The notes: generated by a model not told the origin, from the letters alone. A stretch of DNA of 64,000 nt from Agrobacterium tumefaciens (GCF_009649785.1 NZ_WJOK01000024.1:1-64000); one strand, 5' to 3'. Positions 19,929-28,730 are shown, counted from the first letter of the stretch. Translations and numbers: made by a program.

Positions 19929-20546
19929 TTAACGCGAGTAGAATTCGACGACCAGATGCGGTTCCATGACGACCGGGTACGGAACGTCAGACAGAGCCGG
20001 GATGCGAGCATAGGTCGCAACCATCTTGTTGTGATCGACTTCGATGTAATCAGGAACGTCGCGTTCTGCGAGCTGAACAGCTTCGAGAACGGTCACCAGC
20101 TGCTTGGACTTCTGGCGAACTTCGATAACGTCGCCCGGCTTGCAACGGTAAGAACCGATGTTGACGCGAACGCCGTTAACCGTGACGTGGCCATGGTTGA
20201 TGAACTGACGCGATGCGAAAACGGTCGGAACGAACTTGGCGCGGTAGACGATGGCGTCCAGACGCGACTCGAGCAGGCCGATCAGGTTCTCGGAGGTATC
20301 GCCCTTGCGACGGTTTGCTTCGTCGTAGGTGGCGCGGAACTGCTTTTCGCGCAGTTCGCCGTAGTAGCCCTTGAGCTTCTGCTTGGCGCGCAGCTGCGTG
20401 CCGAAGTCGCTCATCTTGCCCTTGCGGCGCTGACCGTGCTGGCCCGGGCCGTATTCGCGGCGGTTTACCGGGGACTTCGGACGGCCCCAGATGTTTTCGC
20501 CCATACGGCGGTCAATTTTATACTTAGCCGATTCGCGCTTGCTCAT
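19929..20546 (-). CDS. rpsD: 30S ribosomal protein S4
   Basis: Primary 16S rRNA-binding protein of the small subunit, 205 residues. [26 protein letters not shown] is typical of the alphaproteobacterial N-terminus, without the zinc Cys cluster of some S4 proteins. The S4 RNA-binding domain spans about residues 94-160 ([38 protein letters not shown]). It stands alone rather than in the alpha operon and has its own promoter and a leader of about 210 bases. Confidence 0.98.
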   Translation of the reverse strand: MSKRESAKYKIDRRMGENIWGRPKSPVNRREYGPGQHGQRRKGKMSDFGTQLRAKQKLKGYYGELREKQFRATYDEANRRKGDTSENLIGLLESRLDAIVYRAKFVPTVFASRQFINHGHVTVNGVRVNIGSYRCKPGDVIEVRQKSKQLVTVLEAVQLAERDVPDYIEVDHNKMVATYARIPALSDVPYPVVMEPHLVVEFYSR

Positions 20547-20571
20547 CGCATTTCCTTCTCAATAGGTTATG

Positions 20572-20591
20572 CCGGTTTGTTGCCAAACCGG
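20572..20591 (-). other. Hairpin in the rpsD leader
   Basis: CCGGTTTG pairs perfectly with CAAACCGG around TTGC, about 25 bases upstream of the rpsD start on the minus strand. AAACCGGTTT, overlapping the right arm, is itself palindromic. It may serve in S4 autoregulation; that is inference. Confidence 0.5.
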
Positions 20592-20764
20592 TTTGAGGAA
20601 ACACGCCCTCCTCTGAAGCCCGTTTCAGGACCTCTGACAGGTTTCTCACATGCGAATGGAGAGACCACGGGACATGTCGGTGATGTTGACCGCCGAACGT
20701 CAGCTTATAAACTGCAAGGCAGTCAACGAAACACACCGGACATGACTGCCCGGCGTTGGGGCGG

Positions 20765-20793
20765 CTTCTAAACACGTTTTACAAATTTGTCAA
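20765..20793 (-). promoter_or_regulatory. rpsD promoter
   Basis: On the minus strand TTGACA and TAGAAG are separated by exactly 17 bases, a good housekeeping sigma match. A start near 20758 would give rpsD a leader of about 210 bases. Confidence 0.65.
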
Positions 20794-20860
20794 ACAAAGC
20801 CCGCCGCTTTTTTCTCGAACTAGCCCTTGAAAAGCTGGAAGGCCCACCCACTTCTAAGCC

Positions 20861-20997
20861 GTAATCAGGACTCGGGCCCCTCTGGCGTGTTACCGGACAA
20901 CACGCGATGTCGAGTCTCTTGAAGGTTGGGGCCCACGTTTATTCCTGATACGCGTCCCCATCCGCAAAGCCAACCTCGTCCGGCTAAAGGTTGACTG
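20861..20997 (+). promoter_or_regulatory. Structured 5' leader of terC, candidate riboswitch
   Basis: Nested perfect helices are visible: P1 ATCAGGA/TCCTGAT (20864-20870 with 20943-20949), P2 GGGCCCC/GGGGCCC (20874-20880 with 20928-20934) and P3 GCGTGTT/AACACGC (20885-20891 with 20899-20905). Just before the gene, CAACCT (20971-20976) can pair with AGGTTG (20988-20993), which covers the ribosome binding site AAAGG. The same CCAACCT can instead pair with AGGTTGG (20923-20929). TerC-family genes are known to carry yybP-ykoY Mn-responsive leaders, but I do not see that consensus here. Confidence 0.6.
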
Positions 20998-21981
20998 ATG
21001 GAGTTCCTCCTCAACGATTTTCTCGGTACCCCCACATGGATGTGGGCGGTCTTCATTTCTCTCGTCCTTGGCCTCTTGGCGCTCGATCTCGGCGTGCTGC
21101 ACAAGAATTCCAAGGAAATCGGCATCCGTGAAAGCTTGCTGATGTCCGGCTTTTATATCGCCATCGGCTTGGCCTTCGGCGGATGGATCTGGTACCAGTC
21201 CGGTGAACAGTCAGCGATGGAATATGTCACCGGCTTCGTGGTCGAAAAAAGCCTCGCCATGGACAATATCTTCATCATCGCGATGATCTTCTCCTATTTC
21301 GCGATTCCCCGCCAATATCAGCACCGCGTGCTGCTATGGGGCATCCTCGGCGTGATCGTTCTGCGCGGCATCATGATTGCCGGCGGCGCCGCAATTGTCG
21401 AAAACTTCCACTGGGTGCTTTATCTCTTTGCGGCCTTCCTCGTCTTCACGGGCCTCAAGATGCTGTTTTCATCCGACCATGACGAGAACGACATCGGCAA
21501 TAACCGCATCCTGAAATTCCTGCGCAGCCGCCTTCCGGTAACGGAGAAGCTGCATGGCGAGAAATTCTTCGTCAAGGAGACCGATGCTGCCACAGGCAAG
21601 CTGAAGACCTTTGTGACGCCGCTGTTTCTGGCGCTCATCATGGTCGAAATCGCCGACCTTATCTTCGCGGTCGATTCGATCCCGGCGATCTTCGCGATCA
21701 CCACCGATCCGTTTATCGTCTATACCTCTAACATCTTCGCAATCCTCGGCCTGCGCGCCCTCTATTTCGCACTTGCCGCCCTAATCCACCGCTTTGCCTA
21801 TCTGAAATATGCGCTGGCTGCAGTTCTGGTCTTCGTCGGCTCGAAGATTTTCGTCGCGGATATGCTCGGCATCGCCAAGATCCCGCCCGCCGTCTCGCTC
21901 GGCGTCACCGTCGCCATCCTCGCAACAGGCATCATCGGTTCGCTGATTGCAACGCGCAAGGAAACAAAGGCTATCGAGTAA
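20998..21981 (+). CDS. TerC/Alx family integral membrane protein
   Basis: A 327-residue, nine-helix membrane protein of the TerC/Alx family, linked to manganese export and tellurite resistance. Conserved acidic helices are visible: ALDLGVLHK, EKSLAMDNIFIIAMIFSYF, and EIADLIFAVDSIPAIFAIT. The Alx-type length and the SSDHDENDIGNN cytoplasmic loop favour an Alx-like Mn exporter. The start ATG follows AAAGG, which can be sequestered in the leader hairpin. It is followed by a strong terminator. Confidence 0.94.
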   Translation: MEFLLNDFLGTPTWMWAVFISLVLGLLALDLGVLHKNSKEIGIRESLLMSGFYIAIGLAFGGWIWYQSGEQSAMEYVTGFVVEKSLAMDNIFIIAMIFSYFAIPRQYQHRVLLWGILGVIVLRGIMIAGGAAIVENFHWVLYLFAAFLVFTGLKMLFSSDHDENDIGNNRILKFLRSRLPVTEKLHGEKFFVKETDAATGKLKTFVTPLFLALIMVEIADLIFAVDSIPAIFAITTDPFIVYTSNIFAILGLRALYFALAALIHRFAYLKYALAAVLVFVGSKIFVADMLGIAKIPPAVSLGVTVAILATGIIGSLIATRKETKAIE

Positions 21982-21989
21982 TGATGAGC

Positions 21990-22024
21990 AAGGAGGAGGC
22001 GATTACGCCTCCTCCTTCTTTTTT
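21990..22024 (+). terminator. terC terminator
   Basis: A perfect 12-bp stem AAGGAGGAGGCG / CGCCTCCTCCTT with the loop ATTA is followed by CTTTTTT. It lies 9 bases after the terC stop. Confidence 0.93.
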
Positions 22025-22112
22025 GATGATGAAATATATAATCTGTATTATTGTTAGCTAGAGCGAAATCTATTTTCTCAATATTAAAACAAACGTCCAA
22101 TTCATCGCAAAA

Positions 22113-22631
22113 ATGACTTTTGAAACCGTTGATCAGGCAATCTCAGAAAAGAAACTTTGGCGAGCGAAGGAAATCCTTCAGGGCAGGCTCAGCCATCCTG
22201 ACGTCGATCTGGCACTCTTTCAAAAATACGGTGAAGTGCTGCTTGAGATGAACGATCTCATTGAAGCGGGACGGATGTTGTTCTGCTCAGGCGCACGCGA
22301 CGAGCGTTTCAGGGAAGCGATCACTATATTCCTGTCAAGAAGCAACAGGCATGAACCGCAACGCTTTCTGGCGCAATTGCCTTCTTCCATTAGACGACAA
22401 CGGCATCTTGCTGAATTTATCGCTTCGCCGGAATTCGAACGTGACGGATGGACAGCGACCCAGCTCTCCCGGCTCGCTCCCTTGCAAACACATGTCAGCA
22501 CCCGCCCCTATCAACGGCCGCATCGATTGACCTCGGCACTGTTTATAGCCGTTATTGTTTGCGTACTGGCTCTGAGCCTCAGTGGTCTCTACACGACGAT
22601 CAGTTTCGCAGTGCGGACTTTGACTGAATAG
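22113..22631 (+). CDS. TPR-like protein with C-terminal membrane anchor, unknown function
   Basis: A 172-residue protein. Residues 1-60 form helical repeats (AISEKKLWRAKEILQGRL; ALFQKYGEVLLEMNDLIEAGRMLF), resembling a tetratricopeptide or DUF6584-type module. Residues about 142-165 are a single membrane segment, leaving a tail outside or inside. No Shine-Dalgarno is visible before the ATG and the upstream 90 bases are very AT-rich, unlike the neighbours, hinting at acquisition. It ends 3 bases from the convergent ATPase gene. Confidence 0.65.
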   Translation: MTFETVDQAISEKKLWRAKEILQGRLSHPDVDLALFQKYGEVLLEMNDLIEAGRMLFCSGARDERFREAITIFLSRSNRHEPQRFLAQLPSSIRRQRHLAEFIASPEFERDGWTATQLSRLAPLQTHVSTRPYQRPHRLTSALFIAVIVCVLALSLSGLYTTISFAVRTLTE

Positions 22632-22634
22632 CGA

Positions 22635-24179
22635 TTACTCCGCCGCCAGCCTCGCATCATCCTCAGCCGCATCCGCATCGCCGGGTGCGGTCTTCGCGTC
22701 AAGATCGGGGAACGCCACGATACGCTTGCCGGAGAAATCGGCGTGTACCACCACAAGCTCCTTCTCCTCGAAATAACCGAGAAGACGGCGCGCACGGCGG
22801 GCGGAATGGGTACCGTAAGCGCGGGCAATACGGGCGTCGGATGGGCAAGGCTCCTCATTGAGCGCCGCCTTGACCAACAGCAGGAAAACCCCCTGCAGAT
22901 CGTCGGAGACCGACATCGACAATTCCAGCGCCTTCTCCCAACCTTCGCTGGCCGCCATTGCCGTATCCACGCCGGAGCGGGCAATCGCCACCTGCCGGCG
23001 GAAATCCGCCAGCGTCATCGGCGTGCCGGGAATACGGCGCATGCGGGCGCGCACCAGAAAATCCTGGTACAGCACGGCGTCGGTTCGATAGGCCGATTGC
23101 GGATCGTCGAGAATTTCGACCAGCACTGCCGCGATCTTCTCTTCGCGCTCCTCCGGCGTCAGCTCCGGCTGACCTGCACGCGGCGACTGCTCCGGTGAAG
23201 GACCGGCGGCGGCGGGGGTGGAGCGGGAGAGTTCAGCGAGAATATCGGTTGTCGGGCGCGGCGCTGGCGGCGTGCGGCGCGTGGCGGGTCGCGTGAACTC
23301 TTCCGGGTCCGGCGTGAAGATCAGATCCTCCACATCCTGCGGTGCATCCGGCAGCGGCATGAGTTTCGGCGAGGAAGACCGCGCCGAGGTTTCCACCGCA
23401 CCGATGACAATGGGCAACGGGCGGCGCGACAGCGCCGGTCCAAGCGCCACGAAATTGCCGCGCTGCAGATCGCGGAACATTTCCGCCTGCCGCCGGTCCA
23501 TGCCGAGCAGATCGGCAGCGCGCGCCATATCGATATCGAGAAAGGTGCGGCCCATCAGAAAGTTCGAGGCTTCCGCCGCTACGTTCTTGGCAAGCTTGGC
23601 AAGGCGCTGCGTGGCGATGACGCCCGCAAGCCCGCGTTTACGCCCACGGCACATCAGATTGGTCATGGCGCCCAGCGACGCCTTGCGCGCATCCTCGGTC
23701 ACCTCGCCGCCGACGGAGGGCGCAAACATCTGCGCCTCATCCACAACGACAAGCACGGGATACCAGAATTCGCGATCCGCATCGAACAGGCCGTTGAGGA
23801 AAGCGGCAGCGGCCCGCATTTGCTGTTCGATATCAAGACCTTCAAGCGTCAGCACGCAGGAAACGCGGTGCTGGCGGATGCGGTTGGCAATGCCCGCAAG
23901 CTCGGCTTCCGTGCGCTCTCCATCCACCACCACATGGCCGAACTTGTCGGACAGCGTGACGAAATCACCCTCGGGATCGATAATGACCTGCTGCACCCAT
24001 TGCGCCGATTGCTCCAGGAGCCGGCGCAGAAGGTGTGACTTGCCGGACCCGGAATTGCCCTGCACCAGCAAACGCGTTGCAAGCAATTCCTCAATATCGA
24101 GCTTGGCCTGCTGCCCGCCCGATAGGGTTCCCATGTCGATGCCGACCTGCAATGTTCCGTTCCTCGTGCTGCATGTCAT
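22635..24179 (-). CDS. HerA/DUF87-like ATPase
   Basis: A 514-residue P-loop ATPase of the HerA/FtsK (DUF87) class. Walker A is GNSGSGKS at residues 41-48, Walker B is LVVVDEAQMF, and ATQRLAKL is the sensor-type segment. The core ends near residue 280. A proline-rich linker follows, then a C-terminal helical region with LCMSD-like helices and a winged-helix-like piece (SDARIARAYGTHSARRARRLLGYF). Such proteins translocate DNA or act in membrane-linked machines; no partner nuclease (NurA) is adjacent. MGTLSGGQQ 15 codons later is an alternative start. Confidence 0.85.
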   Translation of the reverse strand: MTCSTRNGTLQVGIDMGTLSGGQQAKLDIEELLATRLLVQGNSGSGKSHLLRRLLEQSAQWVQQVIIDPEGDFVTLSDKFGHVVVDGERTEAELAGIANRIRQHRVSCVLTLEGLDIEQQMRAAAAFLNGLFDADREFWYPVLVVVDEAQMFAPSVGGEVTEDARKASLGAMTNLMCRGRKRGLAGVIATQRLAKLAKNVAAEASNFLMGRTFLDIDMARAADLLGMDRRQAEMFRDLQRGNFVALGPALSRRPLPIVIGAVETSARSSSPKLMPLPDAPQDVEDLIFTPDPEEFTRPATRRTPPAPRPTTDILAELSRSTPAAAGPSPEQSPRAGQPELTPEEREEKIAAVLVEILDDPQSAYRTDAVLYQDFLVRARMRRIPGTPMTLADFRRQVAIARSGVDTAMAASEGWEKALELSMSVSDDLQGVFLLLVKAALNEEPCPSDARIARAYGTHSARRARRLLGYFEEKELVVVHADFSGKRIVAFPDLDAKTAPGDADAAEDDARLAAE

Positions 24180-24278
24180 CCGGCCGATTCCCGTAACGGC
24201 GGCCGAACATGCTCTTTACCAAAAAATCACCAATTGCGTCTGCCCCGTGCCGATAATGCACAGGCAATTGCGCCACAT

Positions 24279-25166
24279 CTATGCGGCCCCGGACGAGACG
24301 CGCGAAAATGATAGCCGCCTGCCGAACACATTCAGCATCAGCCCGATGATGACCAATGCGGCACCGACCACTTCGAAGACGGTAATATGCTCCGCAAAAG
24401 CGAGATAGGCGCTGACGAAACCGACAATCGGCACCAGCAGCGAAAACGGTGCCACCGTTCCGGCCGGGTAACGCAGAAGCAGGTAACTCCAGATACCCGC
24501 GCCGACGATGGTCGCACCATAGGCCATGTAGATCACCACGAGAGCCATCGTAGGCGTCGCATTGTGCAGCCCTTCCGCAATCGCATCAGGTCCCTCCACC
24601 ACCAGCGAAAGCAGCACCAACGGCAGAACGGGTACAAGGCTCGTCCATGCGACAAAGGAGACCGCATTCACCTGGCCGATGCGGCGATTGACGATGTTGC
24701 CGCAGGCCCAGGCAATGGCCGAGCCGACGCCCATCAGCAGCGGTATCAACGCTGCAGCCGTCATGCGCTCCACGCCGATGACCGCCAGCCCGCCAAAGGC
24801 AACGATTGCGCCGACGATCTGTGACGGCAACGGCCGCTCGCCGAGAAACACCACGGCCAGCGCCAGCGTGAAGAAGGCCTGCGACTGCATGACGAGCGAA
24901 GCAAGCCCAGCCGGCAGGCCGAGCTTGATGGCCGGGTAAAGCAGGCCGAATTGCACGAAACCCATCGCCATGCCGTAAACGATCATATGCCGCCACGGCA
25001 CATTGGGTTTGGGAAGGAAGAACACCAACGGCACGGCTGCAAACAGATAGCGCACCCCCGTCAGAAACAGAGGCGGCATGTCGGCGACGCCGATCTTGAT
25101 GGCAACGAAGTTGAAGCCCCACAAAAACACGGTGATCAGGGCAAGAAGAATATGCGGCAACGCCAT
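24279..25166 (-). CDS. EamA (DMT) family transporter
   Basis: A 295-residue drug/metabolite transporter with ten hydrophobic segments in two EamA repeats. FLWGFNFVAIKIGV opens the first repeat and AWACGNIVNRR marks the second. The ATG was chosen where homologues begin (MALPHILLALITVFLWG). The LysE-type gene upstream ends 37 bases before, so the two exporters are probably one transcript. Family members export amino acids such as O-acetylserine or cysteine. Confidence 0.9.
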   Translation of the reverse strand: MALPHILLALITVFLWGFNFVAIKIGVADMPPLFLTGVRYLFAAVPLVFFLPKPNVPWRHMIVYGMAMGFVQFGLLYPAIKLGLPAGLASLVMQSQAFFTLALAVVFLGERPLPSQIVGAIVAFGGLAVIGVERMTAAALIPLLMGVGSAIAWACGNIVNRRIGQVNAVSFVAWTSLVPVLPLVLLSLVVEGPDAIAEGLHNATPTMALVVIYMAYGATIVGAGIWSYLLLRYPAGTVAPFSLLVPIVGFVSAYLAFAEHITVFEVVGAALVIIGLMLNVFGRRLSFSRVSSGAA

Positions 25167-25203
25167 TTTGTTATGTCCGAATTTCAGGCGATCGACGGGC
25201 GTT

Positions 25204-25842
25204 TTACGCCGAAACCGCCCTCTTCCAGCCAAATGTAATGAGACCGGCGCCGATCAGGAGACCGCCGCCCGTGCGGTTGACGATGCGCTGAACCTTGGGT
25301 TTGCGGATCGTATTGCGGGCGGCACTTGCCAGAAGTCCATAAAGGGCCGCATTGCAGCTGGCAAGCACAAGGAATGTCGCTTCGAAAATCAGCACCTGCG
25401 GCCAGAAAGGCAGCGTCGGCACCAGAAACTGCGGCAGGAAGGCGACGAAGAAGACAATGCTCTTGGGGTTCAGCGCCGTAACGACATAGGCATGCAGGAA
25501 GATTTTGAGCGGCCTTTCACGGCCGGTTACGCCTGCGGCTTCACCACCTTCAACGCCAACCGGCGAACGCCACAGCTTGATGCCGAGATAGATGAGGTAA
25601 GCCGCGCCTATCCATTTCAGACCGGTAAAAAGGGCCGCCGATGTGGCAAGCAGCGCGCCGAGCCCCAGCATGGAGGCCGTCATCGCAGTGAAATCACCAA
25701 GCGCCACACCCGTCACCGTCGCGGTGCTCGCCTTGCGTCCATGCCCCAGAGCATAAGAAATCACCAGCAGGATCGTCGGCCCCGGAATGGCAAGCATGAT
25801 GGCGGATGCGGCCACGAAGGCCAGCCAGTTCTCCAGTGGCAT
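25204..25842 (-). CDS. LysE/RhtB family amino-acid exporter
   Basis: A 212-residue, six-helix LysE/RhtB exporter. The signature AIPGPTILLVISYALGHGRK begins helix 1-2, followed by GVALGDFTAM and ALNPKSIVFFVAFLPQF. A GGGGGAA site precedes the chosen ATG; the longer reading has a non-conserved 51-residue extension. It pairs with the EamA exporter downstream, suggesting two related exporters under one promoter. Substrate not deducible. Confidence 0.93.
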   Translation of the reverse strand: MPLENWLAFVAASAIMLAIPGPTILLVISYALGHGRKASTATVTGVALGDFTAMTASMLGLGALLATSAALFTGLKWIGAAYLIYLGIKLWRSPVGVEGGEAAGVTGRERPLKIFLHAYVVTALNPKSIVFFVAFLPQFLVPTLPFWPQVLIFEATFLVLASCNAALYGLLASAARNTIRKPKVQRIVNRTGGGLLIGAGLITFGWKRAVSA

Positions 25843-26287
25843 GATGCAATTTCCCCCGTTCGGTCTTTGGAGCAAGCCACCAAAAGCGCCCGGTATCAAG
25901 CCAGATTTTCGGGGACTATGCCGCTTTGTCATCCAGCGGACGACAGGCTGCTGCCGCAGCTTCATCGCCTGTGCAAGATCGTAATTTGACGGCACGGCAA
26001 GCCATGCCGCGCCGCGCTGCCCCCTGCCCGCTCCAGCCGCAGGGCAAGATCAGGGGTAACGCCCGCCTGGACGTTCCCGAGAATAGTGCAACGCGCTATA
26101 TGCCAGGCCTTTCCGCAGCTTCCGTTACGGAAAACTGAAGTGCGGCAATGAACTCCTCGCAGACGCGCCGTGGGTGGACGACGGGTCGAGTCCCGCATGA
26201 CGGAGGCGCGCATTTCGAACATCATTAGAAGTGTGAAACGTACGACGGAGCCTCCCCGGCATTTTCTCGCCGGAGAGACTGTCGCCA
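25843..26287. other. Intergenic stretch without a convincing gene
   Basis: I see no supported coding region on either strand; the overlapping ORFs have odd composition and no ribosome binding sites. It holds the upstream region of the LysE gene. A short piece near 26185-26215 resembles fragments of the dispersed non-coding repeats common in rhizobial genomes, with low certainty. Confidence 0.5.
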
Positions 26288-26527
26288 TCAAAACCGCGGC
26301 GCCCAGTAAGGAGGCGCCCACTCCCGCCGCATTTTGCGGTCGGACGGCTCCAGGCCGATATCATCCAGAAGACGCTCCGGCAGATCGGAAAGATCGGTCG
26401 GCGGCGGGCGCGGCACCATTGCCGCGACGAGAACCGCTTTCAGGGTTTTCCAGACGCCGAATGTGACGAACAGGCGGTCGACCGCATCCGGCAGCGCATA
26501 TGCTACCAATGGTTGATTTTTCTGCAT
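26288..26527 (-). CDS. DUF1127-like small protein, variant
   Basis: A 79-residue protein. Its C-terminus LSDLPERLLDDIGLEPSDRKMRRE matches the DUF1127 signature. The usual Arg-rich helix before it is replaced by a more hydrophobic segment (DRLFVTFGVWKTLKAVLVAAMV), so it may bind membranes. It ends with an aromatic WAPPYWAPRF tail. The ATG gives a plausible N-terminus; a longer upstream reading is not supported. Confidence 0.75.
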   Translation of the reverse strand: MQKNQPLVAYALPDAVDRLFVTFGVWKTLKAVLVAAMVPRPPPTDLSDLPERLLDDIGLEPSDRKMRREWAPPYWAPRF

Positions 26528-26684
26528 GGGAAATCCGTCCCGGCGCGGCGAAGCAGCCAGGTCCTTTATCGATGATAAAACGACATGCAGGAACGGCGGG
26601 CGCAACACGCGGTAGCGCGGACGCACAATTCAGCTGTCAGACGAAGTGAAGATGCCAAACGGCAGGGAAATCAGGCAGGAAGCC

Positions 26685-26780
26685 TTATCGGAGGTCGATG
26701 CCTCGGGACATGTAACCGCCGACGACCATGCCGGAAAAGCCAGACATGCCGGTAAGGCGCATATTCATATAGTCAGTCAT
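26685..26780 (-). CDS. 31-residue small protein candidate
   Basis: A short ORF of 31 residues, MTDYMNMRLTGMSGFSGMVV then GGYMSRGIDLR, preceded by a perfect AAGGAGG with six bases to the ATG. This is one of the best ribosome binding sites in the window. The middle is glycine- and methionine-rich and mildly hydrophobic. No family recognised. A longer reading upstream (68 residues) ignores the good site and looks spurious. It lies between the DUF1127 variant and murI, all leftward. Confidence 0.5.
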   Translation of the reverse strand: MTDYMNMRLTGMSGFSGMVVGGYMSRGIDLR

Positions 26781-26907
26781 TCCACGCCTCCTTTTTATAG
26801 CGGTTACAGACAAGATGTATCTTACACGAGATGCCGGACGCGACAAGAGGTCGCAATCTCGAATTGCAAAAGTCCGGCAGAATAGATGCAAAAATGCAAC
26901 AAGCCGT

Positions 26908-27729
26908 TCAGCTCAGCGAGACGCTGAGGCCAAAACCCTGCATCAGCCGCCGTGTGGCGAAATCCGGCTTGCCGGAAGTGAAGACGGCGAAATCGAAACC
27001 ATCTGGATGCTCCGCATCCTGCGGCAGTGGCACCAGGTGGCGCGCGCGACGGGCAATCGCTTCCGCCGGATCGAGCCAGTCCACCGGCCATGGCGCCAGC
27101 CGGCGAAACACATTGGCCATGAAGGGATAATGAGTGCAGGCGAGAACAACGATATCGGTGCGCTTGCCGTCGTTATCGATGAAGCAGGGCTCGATTTCCG
27201 CCAGCACGGCTTCATCGGAGATCGGTTCGCCCCTGATCCAGCTTTCGGCCATACGCGCCAGATTTTCCGACCCCACGAGGCGAACATGGCATTGCGTGGC
27301 GAATGACTGGATGAGATCGCGCGTATAGGCGCGCTTGACGGTGCCGGGTGTTGCCAGCACGGAAACGAGACCGGAACGGGTACGTTCGGCCGCAGGTTTG
27401 ATAGCTGGAACGGTGCCGACGAAAGTCATATCAGGGAAGCGCGCCCGAAGGTCGGCGCCTGCCAGTGTGAAGGCGGTGTTGCAGGCAATGATGCAGACTT
27501 CAGGGCTATAGTCTTCAAGCAGCTTTTCGAAGAGCGAAAGAATGCGCGCTTTCAGCGCCTCCTCTTCCCAGCCGCCATAGGGGAAACCGGCGTCGTCGGC
27601 CACATAGATGAAACCGCGCTCGGGCATCAGCACGCGCGCCTCGCGCAGTACCGTCAGCCCGCCAATGCCGGAATCGAATACCAGCACCGGTTTGAGAACA
27701 TCGGCCAGAGCCTCAGTCGTCTTCAGCAT
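26908..27729 (-). CDS. murI: Glutamate racemase
   Basis: Makes D-glutamate for peptidoglycan. The 273-residue protein has both catalytic cysteines, C83 in IACNTA and C198 in LACTHYP. The opening [12 protein letters not shown] and the [10 protein letters not shown] loop match MurI. The stop of the upstream methyltransferase gene lies 17 bases inside its start, so the two are translationally coupled. Confidence 0.95.
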   Translation of the reverse strand: MLKTTEALADVLKPVLVFDSGIGGLTVLREARVLMPERGFIYVADDAGFPYGGWEEEALKARILSLFEKLLEDYSPEVCIIACNTAFTLAGADLRARFPDMTFVGTVPAIKPAAERTRSGLVSVLATPGTVKRAYTRDLIQSFATQCHVRLVGSENLARMAESWIRGEPISDEAVLAEIEPCFIDNDGKRTDIVVLACTHYPFMANVFRRLAPWPVDWLDPAEAIARRARHLVPLPQDAEHPDGFDFAVFTSGKPDFATRRLMQGFGLSVSLS

Positions 27730-28555
27730 TCTCCCCAGCCCTCTCCGACAATGGTCCCTCCGCCGTTCCGGCCCGGCCTGCCTGCTTAGGCCACTGCCGG
27801 GGAAAACGATCGAGTGACCTGATCACGCCACGGAAAACACTGATTTCCTGCTCGGAAAAGCCGCGTCTCGACAGCACCGCACGCAGATTGTCCACCATTT
27901 TCGGCTTTTTTTCGGGCGGATGAAAATATCCGCGCGCATCGAGCGCCTCCTCAATGTGTTCGAACAGGCCGAAGACCTGTTCCTTGGTCGAGGGCCGCTG
28001 CTCGATGGGCTGGAAAAGCGTCTCGTCCAGATCGTCCATGCCGGATTTCATCCACTCATAGGACATCAAAAGCACGGCCTGCGCGATGTTGAGCGAGGCA
28101 AAGGCGGGGTTGACCGGAAATGTCACGATCTCATCGGCCAGCGCCACTTCTTCATTGGTAAGGCCCCAGCGCTCACGCCCGAACAGGATGCCGGTTCTTT
28201 CACCCGCCTTGAACTTCGCGCGCAGCGTGCCGGCTGCGGTGACGGGGGCACGAACCGGTTTGAAACCGTAACGCTCCCGCGCGGTCGTGGCATAGACGAA
28301 ATTGAGATCCTTGATCGCCTCTTCCAGCGTCTCGAACACCTTCGTCCCGTCGATGACATGATCGGCCTTGGAAGCGGCGGCGCGCGCCTTCTCGTTCGGC
28401 CAGCCGTCACGCGGCTTGACGAGGCGAAGTTCGGCAAGACCGAAATTGGCCATTGCCCGTGCCACCATGCCGATATTTTCGCCGAGCTGCGGTTCGACCA
28501 GAATGATCGCCGGGCCTTCCGCCACAAGTTCAAGCTCGCTGTTTGTGCCTGCCAT
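27713..28555 (-). CDS. TrmJ/LasT-like SpoU-family RNA methyltransferase
   Basis: A 280-residue SPOUT-class RNA 2'-O-methyltransferase. Motif 1 [22 protein letters not shown] is near the N-terminus; motif 2 [19 protein letters not shown] and motif 3 [17 protein letters not shown] form the knotted SAM site. The C-terminal helical extension is typical of TrmJ, which methylates position 32 of tRNAs. The ATG was chosen where homologues start ([20 protein letters not shown]). It is co-transcribed with murI. Confidence 0.92.
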   Translation of the reverse strand: MAGTNSELELVAEGPAIILVEPQLGENIGMVARAMANFGLAELRLVKPRDGWPNEKARAAASKADHVIDGTKVFETLEEAIKDLNFVYATTARERYGFKPVRAPVTAAGTLRAKFKAGERTGILFGRERWGLTNEEVALADEIVTFPVNPAFASLNIAQAVLLMSYEWMKSGMDDLDETLFQPIEQRPSTKEQVFGLFEHIEEALDARGYFHPPEKKPKMVDNLRAVLSRRGFSEQEISVFRGVIRSLDRFPRQWPKQAGRAGTAEGPLSERAGENAEDD

Positions 28556-28565
28556 CGTCGTTTTC

Positions 28566-28676
28566 CAGTTTCTGAAGCGCCGCATCGATTTTTCAGGCCG
28601 ATGCGCTTTATGGTTTTCGCGCATTTCCAGACTGAAAACCGGTCGCCGCTTTTCCTGAAAATGCTCTAAATCGCGC
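28566..28676. repeat. Rhizobial intergenic mosaic-type repeat
   Basis: The segment is an imperfect palindrome. Its left part, about 28577-28606, folds GCGCCGCATCG against CGATGCGC. The right part runs from GCGCATTTCC to TGAAAATGC with ACCGGT in the middle, resembling the short dispersed palindromes of Rhizobiales that contain GCATTTTC and ACCGGTTTTC. It lies between the methyltransferase start and the next gene. Family assignment is from memory. Confidence 0.5.
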
Positions 28677-28730
28677 TTCACTGGCACAGATCGGCGCCAA
28701 AATCAAAGCCGGGGCAGGCAGAACGCCCTG

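Noticed and set aside
20861..20997. A standard yybP-ykoY riboswitch call for the terC leader
   Set aside because: I could not find the conserved loop sequences; kept as an unclassified structured leader.
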